From NCBI RefSeq assembly GCF_001641265.1, contig NW_020167525.1, positions 1,528,501-1,592,500 on the forward strand: a stretch of DNA of 64,000 nucleotides, written 5' to 3'. The translations under genes were made by a program, and so were the position numbers. The DNA comes from Pseudogymnoascus destructans (taxonomy: Eukaryota; Ascomycota; Leotiomycetes; Thelebolales; Thelebolaceae). The notes under the pieces are model-generated. The model ran no database searches. It was given only the letters and a program-made list of their open reading frames with translations, and had not been told where the DNA came from. This document shows positions 33,035-44,264 of this stretch, piece after piece (the first letter of the stretch is position 1; the number at the start of each line of letters is the position of its first letter).

Positions 33035-33639
33035 GCCGAACAGGCATTCTAGCCTCTGTGTGTTTGCTGGCATTACTGTTGCCTGCTGCCTGTTGCTCTG
33101 TAGATATTCGGACGGCTTTTTTGCTTTATTCGTTGGCGTTCAACGGGAGGGGTTTCAATGTCGAACGTCAACAATCTCGTTGAGCCAAACAGAACATGAA
33201 GGTCGAAAAATCAGATCATGAAGCTTCAAATACAAATAACGTTTGACATCCACTGGCGGAATTATGAGGAAGGGCCTTTATTACATGCGCGGACCTTCGT
33301 TATATCCCGATCTGGTCCACAGCTCCATTACTTGTCACAAAAGGTTCAAATCGAAAGGGATGATCTGCACAAATATGCTTTAAGCTGTCACTCCTAGTTA
33401 GCAATGTCACCAATTGCAACAAATGATGCTATAGTACTTTATATACGCGACGAAATGTTTGCCATTCTTCGTTCGCCAACAAAGAAGCAAAGGTGTTGTT
33501 TCCCGCTAGCGCGACCAGATGCATCGTCAGATCGCTCCCATTTGCCGTCACACCGAACTATTTCCACCACTTACTTCTCTGAGCTACATCAAAACCTGAG
33601 CCCTACCCTACCATCACCCTCACTCAACACACCATCGCT
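33035..33639. other. Intergenic, promoter of the MPDU1 gene
   Basis: No repeats or genes recognised. Pyrimidine-rich just before 33640. Confidence 0.5.
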
Positions 33640-34547
33640 ATGGATTCCGTACGCGCTGCTCTGCAGCCCATCACACACAACCTTCCGGCACCGATCCGTG
33701 AACTCGGAGTCTCTATCCTCGGTAGACAATGCTACGACACGCTTCTCCTTGAAATCGACCCAACCGCGACCGAATGCATCAAGCTCGCCATCTCCAAAGG
33801 CCTCGGAATCGGCATCATCGGCGCCAGCTCTGTCGTCAAGGTTCCCCAGATCCTCAAGCTCGTCAACTCGAAATCCGCGTCGGGTATCTCCTTCCTCAGC
33901 TACCTCCTCGAGACGTCGGCATACTTGATCGGCCTGGCGTACAATGTTCGCTCGGGCTTCCCATTCAGCACGTTTGGCGAGACGGCACTCATTGTGGTGC
34001 AGAATATCGTGATCTCGGTGCTGGTACTGAAGTACAGCGGACGCGCCACGCAGGCCGCGATCTTTGTCGCAGCGCTCGCAATGGGCCTGACGACGCTGTT
34101 CAACGCTGATCTGGTGAACATGAAGACCCTGAGCTACTTCCAAGCTGGTGCTGGAGTCCTGGGAGTCGCAAGCAAGTTACCGCAGATCGCGACGACCTGG
34201 CAGCAGGGAGGAACTGGACAGTTGAGCGCGTTTGCTGTAAGTCACAGGATGTTCCCAAGTCATAGATGCACTATACTGATTTTAATGCGCAGGTCTTCAA
34301 CTTTTTGGCTGGCTCGCTCTCACGCATCTTTACAACCCTACAGGAGGTGGATGATAACCTGATTCTATACGGATACGTTGCTGGATTTGCCCTCAATGCT
34401 GTGCTGGCCGCTCAGATGGTGTACTACTGGAACGCACCATCCAAGAAGTCCGCAGGGAAGCAAAAGGAGAAGCCAGCTGTTGGTCAAACTACGGCCACTC
34501 CGACGAAGGGTAAGGGCAAGAGCCCAACTACTCGTCGCCGCGGATAG
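33640..34547 (+). CDS. Mannose-P-dolichol utilization defect 1 homologue (PQ-loop)
   Basis: ER membrane protein needed for use of dolichol-phosphate mannose/glucose in N-glycan and GPI synthesis. Exons 33640-34236 and 34293-34547 (56-bp intron, GTAAGT, phase 0) give 283 aa, the family's usual size. Two PQ-loop repeats are seen: SVVKVPQILKLVNSKSASGI near residue 70 and LGVASKLPQIATTWQQGGTG near residue 185. Several hydrophobic segments surround them, and a basic C-terminal tail (KKSAGKQKEKP … TTRRRG) is expected on the cytosolic side. Immediately downstream lies the Gypsy-B insertion; the next gene was originally MED8. Confidence 0.92.
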
Positions 34548-34928
34548 GCTCTGACGCTTGATATTTCTCGTTTCCGTAGCTTGACTCATGATACGCCGTT
34601 GATGTCGCTATTTAATATTTTTAATACTATATTATCGACTTTGAAAGAAGTGCCATGAATTCATTCCATGTTGATGTCAAATGTTTGCTGCTTATTCCCT
34701 CGAGGCGTTGAGACTCTGAATAGCCACACTCATACGAATGATCATAGTAGCCCTATACAAATCCATTACTAAATAATAAAGTCTTGCTGCTGTAAATGTA
34801 TAGTAAAATTACTTCATAGGCTGCTGGAATCAACATCAAAGAAAGGGAGAGTCATGAGGGCAAATTATCCATTTGACAGCCTTGCCAGATAATTCGGTTC
34901 GGCGATTGTCAGCCTTGCATTGCCCACC
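34548..34928. other. Downstream region of the MPDU1 gene up to the Gypsy-B insertion
   Basis: No gene recognised. Ends with CCACC (34924-34928), one copy of the retrotransposon target duplication. Confidence 0.55.
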
Positions 34929-35143
34929 TGTAAAGGACTTCTTGGCGAGTAGGGCAGTGGGAAGTCACGGGAAGGAATATACGTAGAATCCTGGTCTATT
35001 GATACGAAGACTGAACGCTGACCTTCCTCCGAAGGTCCGCGTTCCTACTATATAGTTCTACGTGTCCTGTCCGGACCGACATGCCTCCGTCTTGGCACTG
35101 AAGGGCACGTGAGTATTGCCCGCACGTGATTCGGTTCGTGACA
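34929..35143 (-). repeat. Gypsy-B 3' LTR
   Basis: 215 bp, TG..CA ends; no difference from the 5' LTR seen by eye. Contains ACTATATAGTTC and two CACGTGA motifs. Confidence 0.93.
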
Positions 35144-35222
35144 ATATCCCCCCCTTTGAGGCTCAAGCCCCTTTGAGCCCCCGATCCCGAGATTTGCTCG
35201 TCGCCTGATTGCCTTCCCCGCT

Positions 35223-36057
35223 ATGGGCACGCCACAGCACTTCAACCGCCCCGCAAACCCTTCCATTCTTGGTGGGGAGTTCAGCCCCTCGCGTGCCCCC
35301 TGCAAGAAGCCCGTCATCCCAATGTGTCTACGCTGCTCCAAGAACGTCTTCAAGTTCAAGACGGAGCTGAAATGCACCCGCGCGAACAGCATGGCCCGAT
35401 GCCAGTATTGCTCGGATCAACACTGTCACTGCTTGCCCGTGAGTCCTCCGCATATCCCCCGCATCGCTTGATTGTCCTCGGCCTAATCTGTTTAGATCCC
35501 CAAGTTTGCGATCAAGAGATTCAATCGCATGATGGTTGCGCACGCGCAATTCATGGCTTCCTGGAACGTGGATGAGATGGTTATCCCTGTCATCAAGGCC
35601 CGCTCCCAAATCCTCAAGGCCCGCCAGGCCAAGTACACCCAGTTCGTCGAGCGTGGCAAGAATCTCCTTCTCGCCGCCGCGCCTTCGGTGCGGACAGTAA
35701 GCCCGAGAAGATCGACGTCGGCCTCGCCCTCCTTGCTGTTGCTGACAACATCAAGGCACTTCAGCGTGTCGCGCGCTTCAAGGCCGACATGTATCAGGCA
35801 AAGGTACGCGTCGCTCCCGTTTCCCTTCCTGTTCTCCAACTAACCTCTCTTAGCACCAGCACAATCCCGCTGTCGCCACCTGCGGGGAGTACGAGAGCTC
35901 TGATAGCGAGGTGGAGTCAGAGGCTTTCCCTGGCGAAGATGACAACGACCTAGAGCTGGAGGCCAAGCTGGCCTGTCAGCCAGAGCCCTCCCCCACTCGC
36001 TCCCACATCTCCAACGACGACTTCTCCGACGTTGAAGATGGTGACGTCGCTGCTTGA
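35223..36057 (+). pseudogene. Spliced antisense zinc-binding gene inside Gypsy-B
   Basis: Exons 35223-35438, 35496-35803 and 35854-36057 with short GT..AG introns (57 and 50 bp) carrying CTAAT/CTAAC branch points. Exon 1 has a cysteine array: CLRCSKNVFKF, then KCTRANSMARCQYC and CHCLP, i.e. two CxxC knuckles plus further Cys/His, resembling DUF3716-like metal sites. Exon 2 is helical and basic; exon 3 is acidic (SSDSEVESEAFPGEDDND) and ends DVEDGDVAA. A single missing base near 35683 shifts the frame in exon 2; codon usage and content resume cleanly in the next frame, so decay is recent. It lies between integrase and the 3' LTR, transcribed against the retrotransposon. Confidence 0.75.
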
Positions 36058-36166
36058 TAACGCTTGCGCCACATTAGATAGTTGAGCTCCGGTTCTAGAA
36101 TAGCGAATTGATGCCCTATGTGGCTTTTCTACTCTTGTGTTTACTATCCGTGACCTGTGCGTGAGC

Positions 36167-38439
36167 TTACTGCCTCTTGTGGTGTGGTTCTAGCAATGAC
36201 ACGTGGAAGGTTGGGTGAATCCCCATGTCCCATGGCAACTCAAGCCTATAGGCCTGCTTTCCAATGATCTCTACGATCTTGAAGGGCCCTACGAACTGTT
36301 CCGCGAGCTTTCTGTTTGGCCTCCGCAGCTTGATGTTCTTTGTGGAAAGGAGGACTTGGTCCCCCATGCTATATTCCTTTGGCTTCCTTTTGAGATTATA
36401 GTGCTTCGTCTGCGACTGCGTCGCTCGGAGCCAATGGTGCGCCAGCACTTCCCTTTCCTCCTGGAGCTTCTGTATTCTTTCAAACGGCTCGAGTGCATCC
36501 CCCTTTTGAGGGGCGTCCGCGACACTCACATCTGGCATACGAGGATCAAAGCCTTTTAATGCCCGGAAAGGTGTTGTTTGAATTGTCGAATGGAAGGAGT
36601 TATTATATGAGAACTGGGCGATGGGTAGGAGTACTACCCACTCGTCCTGGGAGCTTGTGCAATACGACCGAAGGTAGTGTTCGATTGTTTGATTCTGGCG
36701 CTCAGTTTGTCCATCCATCTGCGGGTGGAAAGCGGTGCTCAAACGCTGGCGAATCTTTAAGAAATAACAGAGGCAAGACCAGTAGCTACTTGTGAATACA
36801 GATCCCGTATCGGAGACAATTCCCTTTGGAATCCCGAACTCTGTGATAACGTAGCGGAGGATAAGTGTTGCCAAATCATTGGCATTCACCGTCTTATTCG
36901 TTGCGATATATAAGGCGTACTTTGTGTATCGATCCACAACTACAAGTATGGAATCGTACGCCTTCTTCGTCAACGGGTGAAGGCTTGGTGGGAGGCCTGT
37001 TATAAAGTCCATGGAGATCTCTTCTCCTGGGCCGTTTGGTTGTGGAAGCGGCTGCAACTCGCCGTATGGGCGGTGACGCTTCACTACCATTTTCTGGCAG
37101 ATTTGACAGGTCTTAACGTATTCCTTTACGTCCTCCCTCATTTTTGGCCACTTATACTTCCGAGTAAGTAGTTCTGTGGTCTTCGCCACGCCAAAGTGAC
37201 CTGCTAACGGGTCATCATGATGGATTCGGAGGAGCTCTTCAATGAGGGCTGGGTCTCGAGGAAAGGGGATGATGCCTTCCCTCGAAAGGACTCCGCTTTC
37301 CTGATGAAGAGCCCACTCTCTCTCTACGCCTTCCGTCCGTGGACGCCTCTTTGTCATTCGCAATGCTCGATCCTTCAAGAATGGGTCACCACTTTGGACT
37401 TGAACGATGAGCTTGCGAAGATCAAGGGATGGCTCCTCGTACGGTGCTTCTGTAGCTGCCTCTCGCATCACGCAACAGTGAGGCAGGAAAGCTTGTGTAT
37501 CCTCTGCGTGCCCCTCGCGGGGGTGCAGCTTTAACTTGTCCACTTCGTGGAGGATATCTTGGGTTACCGTTTGCTCGCCCGCTTTTGCGAAGACGGCGCG
37601 GATTCGAGTACTCTTTTGCAACGCATCGCCCTCGCTGTTCTCTACAGCTTCACTATAACCACGGGCCAGCTTTTGCTGGAGCGTGGGTAACAACCCATCA
37701 AATGCTTGATGTTGCGTTTCGACGTAGTCCGGTCTGCGACTCGGACCGTCCGCGGGGTTGGTGCGGCCAGGCCTATGTTCAATCTGAAAATCGAAACCTG
37801 CTAGGAACTCGATCCAGTGGGCCTGCCAATTATTGATTGATACTTTCTTCATGAAGTAAATCAGATTATTATGATCCGTCCGTACTATAACAGGAAAATT
37901 ACTATCTTGACAGTAGTGATGCCAATGCTTAAAGGCCGCGACGATCGCGAGAAGCTCAATATCATGGGTGTCATACCTGATCTCTGCATCCTTCAATTTC
38001 CTCGAATAGAAGGCAATGGGGTGCCACCGTGTGACCCCCGCTACGTCGGTATATGGCTGCGTAAGAATTCCCGCAATCGCCATTCCTGAGCCGTCGGTCT
38101 CCAACCTTATCGGCTGAGCTGGGTCGAAGTGGCAGAGGAGAGGGGCAGACGTGAAAGCATCTTTCAACGTCTGAAAAGCCCCCGCTGCCTCAACGTTCCA
38201 GAGGAACGGGCCTACCTTCTTTCCTTTCTCACTCCCCTTAAGGAGTTCTGTGAGCAGTTGTGCAATACGCGAATAGTCCGCGATGAACCTCCGGTAGAAG
38301 TTCGCAAAGCCTAAGAAGACCTGTAGGTCTCGGAAGGTTGTTGACACTAGCCAGTCTGTGATTGTCTCGACCCGCGATAGGTCCATTGAGACCCCCTTCG
38401 TAGACACAATGAAGCCTAGAAACTCAACCTCTTTTGTTA
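36167..38439 (-). pseudogene. Gypsy-B pol, 3' part: RT end, RNase H, integrase
   Basis: Open for 750+ codons. Begins within reverse transcriptase (KEVEFLGFIVSTKGVSMD), then an RNase H domain (LETDGSGMAIAGIL … ELLAIVAAFKHW), the integrase zinc-binding region (HHDDPLAGHFGVAKTTELLT … CQICQK), the catalytic core (DFITGLPPS … AFHPQMDGQTERQNQ) and a GPF/Y-type C-terminus (QFVGPFKIVEIIGKQAYRLE). No chromodomain. It is separated from the 5' pol by the Gypsy-A insertion, with roughly 17 codons lost at the junction. Confidence 0.9.
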
Positions 38440-38486
38440 GATAGCAAACTGAGTGCAACGAATGTCAGTATGACATGATCCCCCTT

Positions 38487-39185
38487 TTAAGGACGTTTGT
38501 GGGCTGTCTGCTTGCCCTTTAGCCAGGTGGCTTTCTTAGAAAGAAATTCTAGAATGAGCTTAGATGCATTTTTTAGATTTCTCTTAGGCTCCCAAGTGTT
38601 GTCACTTGTAGGATAGCCTTTCCACTTAACGAGGAAGTAGTCCTGACCTCTAAGTGTCTTTTTGTCAAGGATAGACTCTACTTCATATTCTGGTTGATCC
38701 AAGATCAGAACAGGAGGTGGAGGAGACTGAAGTGGTCTTAAGGAACTTTCTTGTGCCTTAGACAAGAGAGATGCATGGAAGACATTATGGATAGTCCAAG
38801 TAGGTGGTAATGCAAGCTCGAAAGCATTCTTGCCAATAGTCCTTGTGATCTTAAAAGGTCCAAGTCTTTTAGTATCAAGTTTGTCTGAAGGTCTAGTAGT
38901 TGTGATATGTCTTCTAGACAAAAAGACTTGATCACCAACTTTGAATTGTGGTGCAACCACCCCCCTGTTAAAGGCCTGAGCCTGCACGTCTTGTGCACGC
39001 TGTATTTGAACCTTGAGATAGTCCTGGAGGCCCTTAAGGTAGATGATTCTTTCAGTAGCAGAAGGGTTTTTGAAAATTTCAGGACAATTCAGTTCTGCCA
39101 CTTCAAACCTAGGGTGATAACCATAGTTTGCATAGAAAGGTGTCTCTTTTGTGGTGTTAGAGACTGTGTTGTTGTAAGCTACTAG
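38487..39185 (-). pseudogene. Gypsy-A integrase C-terminus with chromodomain
   Basis: Frame open from the inversion breakpoint: YNNTVSNTTKETPFYANYGY (end of the integrase core), VGDQVFLSRRHI … LGPFKITRTIGKNAFEL (GPF/Y module) and a chromodomain EYEVESILDKKTLRG … YFLVKWKGYPTSDNTWEPKR, ending at 38487. A purine-rich AAAAGGGGG tract follows and then the LTR start. Separated from the rest of pol by the inversion. Confidence 0.88.
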
Positions 39186-39524
39186 CACATACTTCTACGT
39201 CTTTTCCAAGCTTCCAAGCATTGATCTTGTTATTCTCTGTTTTTGAAAAGTCAGTGAGGTGTTAACCTCTGACTTACCCCTGAGTTCCCAGACTCAACAT
39301 TTGTTGCAACTTGTCTGAACCACTTCACTACATCACACACCTGATTGCTGCGTTGTGGAATAGTCTAAGCTACAACCCTTTGGCTCTGTTTCCTAAGACA
39401 GTGTGTTGTCTTAGTAAAATCATCCCTTCCTTGGGTGGCTAGATTCTCACATCTGGTGCACCCACCATTACACCTTGTCTGCTTCAAGCTTCAACTATTT
39501 CTATAGCAGCACTTCGATACTACA

Positions 39525-40615
39525 ATGGAGGACGACCAAGCTCCTACAACTACTGCTGAACAGCAGATGCAACAATGTTTGCCTTTATACAAACTATAGC
39601 AAACAAACTTGAGAATTTGGAAAACACCTTTCAAGCCAACACTTCAGCAACACAATCTTCAACTCAGACACATCATACAGAGCTTCCCACAGCTCCTCTG
39701 GCTATTTCGAGTACCCCAGGTGCACTTCCTAAAGTGCAAACACCAGATTTATACCATGGAGACAGGAGGAAGTTGAAGGGATTCCTTATGCAACTGGACA
39801 TCTACTTCACCCTCAGGCCTCATCAGTTCACCTCAGATATTCAGAAGATATATTTCGCTGCCAGCTACCTCCGTGGATCTGCATTCAACTTCTTTGAGCC
39901 ATATCTTAGAAGACTTAGTGGCAACAACCAAAATACCACTACACCTTTGGTTACCTCTTATGACCAGTTTCAAGAGGAACTTACCAGGACCTTTGGAGAC
40001 ATCAACGAAACTGCTACAGCAGAAAGAGAGCTACAGAAGCTATGTCAAAAGACCTCTGCTGGTCAGTATACAACAGAATTTAGGAGAATCACTTCTCACT
40101 TGACTTGGAATGAAGAAGCCTTAGTCTTCACTTACTACCAAGGGCTCAAGAGCTCTATTAAGGATGAACTCAGCAAAGAAGAACGCCCTACAACACTTCA
40201 AATGCTTATAGAGAAAGCTGTCAGACTTGATGATAGGCTTTTTGAAAGAAGAAAGGAGAAGAACCAAGACTGGCATCCAACAAGAAATTTCAACAATTAC
40301 ACCTCTACACCAACTGCTAAGGACTCAGCACCTGAACCTATGGACTTAGACGCCTCTATAAAGAGATCTACAGCAAATCCAGCACCTCAGCCTACAGGAT
40401 ACCCTCAAAAACTGAAAAGGGGTAAACTTACCCCTCAAGAAAGAAAACACAGAATGGACAACAACCTTTGTTTATACTGTGGCAAAGGGGGACACAGAAT
40501 TCAGGAGTGCTATTCAGCACGGGGGAGTGCTGATTCAAAACATATAGCAGCCTCAGACACAGTCACAACTGCTATTCCTGAAAAACTTGAAAAATCCCTA
40601 GGAGGCACAACTTAA
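39525..40615 (+). pseudogene. Gypsy-A gag
   Basis: Starts at 39525 (MEDDQAPTTTAEQQMQQ), but one base is missing near 39573, after which the frame from 39575 continues. Contains the retrotransposon capsid region (LYHGDRRKLKGFLMQLDIYF … FEEYTRTF-like block) and one CCHC zinc knuckle CLYCGKGGHRIQEC near its end. It finishes at a TAA (40613-40615) in the same frame as pol. Confidence 0.85.
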
Positions 40616-40651
40616 ACTGAGACTATAACTTCTCCCCTAGACAACAAAGAT

Positions 40652-43622
40652 GTGTCGATGGTGCTTTCTCAGAGTCTCACACACCTGTTAATCCCTATTC
40701 AACTCCATTTCAAACAACAGGTGTTGTCTACAAGGGCTATGATAGACTCTGGGGCAACAGGCAACTTTATATCTCAAGACCTCATCTTGACACACCAGTT
40801 ACCTACAATTCCCAAACGCACTCCAGAGTTGCTCCGAGTCATTGATGGAACTCCTATCAGTTCAGGTTCCATTACCTGCAACACCCCAGTACTCAAACTT
40901 GAGATTCCCCTAGGAAAATCAACATTTTCAGACACCATCTCTTTAGATGTTATACCAATGAAGTACCCAGTTATCCTAGGTCTTCCATGGCTTCAAAGGC
41001 ATGATCCAACTATCAATTGGAAGCATTTATCGCTTGGGTTTAGCTCAAATCCTGAGCTCAATACTGAAAAAACCCTTCAAGCCTCAGTTACCCCTATTCA
41101 GGTCCAAGACTCAAACTTGTCCCAGATCAAGGATTTTGACCAAACTATGGACGATATATCATCTCTGATATGGGTTAAACCTTTCCAACCTGTCCTGGAG
41201 ATAGCAGCTACTTCAGATTTGGAGAAATCATCTCAGGAGGTCATTTTGCCTTTAGCATACCAAGACTACCAACATCTTTTTGACAAGGCAAAGGCATCAA
41301 TTCTGCCAAAGCACCAGCCTTATGACCATGAGATACCACTCGCAGAAGGCTCAATGCCTCCCTACGGCCCTATCTACTCTCTATCTGAATTAGAGCTGAA
41401 AACTCTCAGAGAATACCTAGATGAGAACCTTAGTTCTGGCTTTATCAGACCTTCTTCCTCACCAGCAGGAGCTCCCATTCTCTTTGTCAAGAAGAAAGAT
41501 GGCTCCTTGCGTCTCTGTGTTGATTATAGGGGCCTTAATGCAGTCACTGTTAAAAACAGATATGCTTTACCCCTTATCCCTGAGCTCATAGATAGGCTCT
41601 CTTCAGCAAGGATCTTTACCAAGTTAGATCTCAGGGGAGCTTATAACCTGATACGCATCAAGGAAGGTGATGAGTGGAAGACAGCATTCAGAACACGCTA
41701 TGGTCATTTTCAATACCAGGTAATGCCTTTTGGGCTTGCCAATGCACCTGCTTCTTTCCAAGCTCTCATGAATGATATTCTAAGACCTTACTTGGATATC
41801 TTTGTTGTTGTCTACTTAGACGACATTCTTATATACTCTTTAGACACTCAAGAGCATGTTCTCATGTTAGACAAGTCTTAGAGAAGCTATCTCAAGCACA
41901 ACTCTTTTGCAAACTTGAGAAATGTCTTTTCCATATGTCTCAAGTTGATTTCTTAGGACATAGAATTTCAACAGAAGGCATTCAGATGGACCCTGAAAAG
42001 ACAAAAGCAGTACAAACGTGGCCTATTCCTTCCAGCATTAAAGAGGTTCAGTCTTTCCTTGGGTTTGCCAACTATTACAGGAGGTTTATACCAAGATATA
42101 CATCCTTGGCTTTACCCCTTACTCAATTACTTCACAAGGACACTTTGTATCACTGGGATAAGACACAGCAAGATGCTTTCGATGCTCTTAAAGGAGAATT
42201 TAAAGAAGGGAAAATGTTACTACACTTTAACCCCTTGAAACCTGCCACTCTTGAGACAGATGCCTCAGATTTTGCCATTTCTGGAATCTTATACCAAGCT
42301 CCAAAAGACAAACAAGAAGAGCTACAGCCTGTGGCATTTTACTCAAGAAAGCTATCAGCAGCCGAACAAAACTATCCCATTACAGACAAGGAACTGCTTG
42401 CCATAGTATGTTCTCTAAAGCATTGGAGATGCTACCTTGAAGGGGCAAACTATCCTATCACTATTTACAGTGACCATTTAAATCTCTTGACCTTTACAAC
42501 CACTAAACAGCTCAATCGACGACAAGCAAGGTGGTCTGAACAACTAGGAGGTTTTGACTTTGTTATAAAACATGTCTCAGGGGCCAAGAATCAAAGAGCA
42601 GATCTCCTCTCAAGAAGACATGACTACCAAGATTCTGCTAAAACTAGCAATACAAAGGCTCTGCTAGACTCAGCAAAGCTTATAGCAGCATCTTTAAGCA
42701 ACCCTAGTACTACAGAGGACTTAGGGGTAAACTTATCCCCTCAAGACCAAGTTGCCCCCATTACCTCTTCTCAGGAACCAGAGACCTTTAAAGACTATAC
42801 ACCCTCAGCAACACTTCTTAAAGCATTCAAAGATGCTTACAACCATGATCCCTTTGCGAAAAGAACTTTGGAATACCTCCAGAAGAAAGGTTCCTCTCTT
42901 GAGAAAGTTGGACTACAGAATTTCTCAAAAAATCAGCATGGACTTCTCTTATTCAAGAACTATATCTATGTCCCAAGGGATAAACGATTACAGCTACACC
43001 TCCTACAGCAGTTCCATGATGCTCCAGCTGCAGGGCACTTTGGCTTTGCAAAAACTTATGAACTTCTAACAAGAAAGTTCTACTGGCCTAGTCTAAGGAC
43101 TACTCTTCAAGACTATATATCTTCTTGCACTACTTGCAACTTGAACAAACCTACACGGCAAAAGCCCTATGGCCTCTTGCAGCCTCTACCTATACCAGAA
43201 TGCCCATGGGACTCCATATCCATTGACTTTATAGTCAAGTTGCCTCCTTCTATCCCAAAAGGGGGTGCTACCCCTTATGACTCTATCCTTGTGGTGGTAG
43301 AAAGGCTCACAAAAATGGCACACTTTGAGCCTTGCAATGAGACTATCACAGCTTCTGAACTTGCGTGGCTATTCCTCAAGGTGGTCTTTAAATATCATGG
43401 AATTCCTGGACATTGGATCTCAGATAGGGGAGCAGTTTTCACTTCAAACTTTTTTAAGGAGTTCTCTAAACTCTTAAACATGGAACAACGCTTCTCTACA
43501 GCTTATCACCCTCAAACAGATGGCCAGACAGAGAGAGTCAACTCTGTACTTGAACAATATCTAAGAATTTATACAAACTATGCTCAAGACAACTGGGCAG
43601 ATCTTCTCCATCTTGCAGAATT
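40652..43622 (+). pseudogene. Gypsy-A pol, protease to integrase core
   Basis: Protease AMIDSGATGNFISQ; reverse transcriptase LCVDYRGLNAVTVKNRYALP and VVYLDDILIYS; a one-base frameshift near 41855; then the thumb and RNase H (LETDASDFAISGILY … ITDKELLAIVCSLKHW), the integrase zinc module (DAPAAGHFGFAKTYELLTRK … CTTCNLNK) and the core up to DNWADLLHLAEF, where the inversion cuts it at 43622. In frame with gag except for the intervening stop. Confidence 0.9.
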
Positions 43623-44264
43623 TGTTACTGTATTGCCTGCTTGCCCTTTCTTAAGGAAAGGGCAATCCTATTTATGCCAAAGGAGTGTAGTTCTCTCATT
43701 TTCCATGACTTTCCATGACTAACCAGGCTTGGTAAATGTATTAGAAATCAAGTGCGACCCACAACTAGCTTGCTAATCATGTAGCGAATGTAAGAGAATC
43801 CCATAGAACCATCTCTTGGGTTCCTAGCCTATAGGAAGTGAAAAGGAGGTCCAAGGTCAGAGTACCTATAGATAAATTATGTCATAACTTAACCAATCTT
43901 GTGGGTAACTAAGGAGCGATGACGTGTAATGAATCATAGAGGGTTGTAGAAGCTTCTAGAGCTATCGTTCATGTTCCTAGGCCTCTAGTTGGTAGAGATA
44001 TGCCATGTGGTAGTATTGGCCCACCCCCTTAAGGAGGAGATTTTCTTAATAACTTGTTCAATGAGTGTCCAAATGATATGCCGTGATGTATGTAGCATAA
44101 ACAGATGTAGTAGAAGAGTTTACAGCAATCGTTGAGTAGTATTGCTTCTGTTGTTGATGTGATAAGCCAAGATATGTATGTTGACTTGTAAGTTTGAGGA
44201 GGAGATTTCTAAGTTTGCTCTTGAGTTTGATAGCAAACTGAGTGCAACGAATGTCAGTATGACA

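Larger units (their letters stand above)
38440..44264 (-). mobile_element. Gypsy-A: nested Ty3/Gypsy element with an internal inversion
   Basis: Order along the + strand: LTR-A first 36 bp (minus, 38440-38475); polypurine tract and integrase C-terminus (minus, 38476-39185); second part of LTR-A (plus, 39186-39472); gag and pol up to integrase (plus, 39473-43622); first part of LTR-A (minus, 43623-44264). This is what one minus-strand element would look like after inversion of about 4.4 kb between a point in its 5' LTR and a point in integrase. The integrase halves meet at the same residue position. The 3' LTR is nearly all deleted, together with a little Gypsy-B sequence. Confidence 0.8.

Noticed and set aside
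37495..37836. Plus-strand 113-codon frame in Gypsy-B
   Set aside because: Shadow of the integrase/RNase H coding strand.
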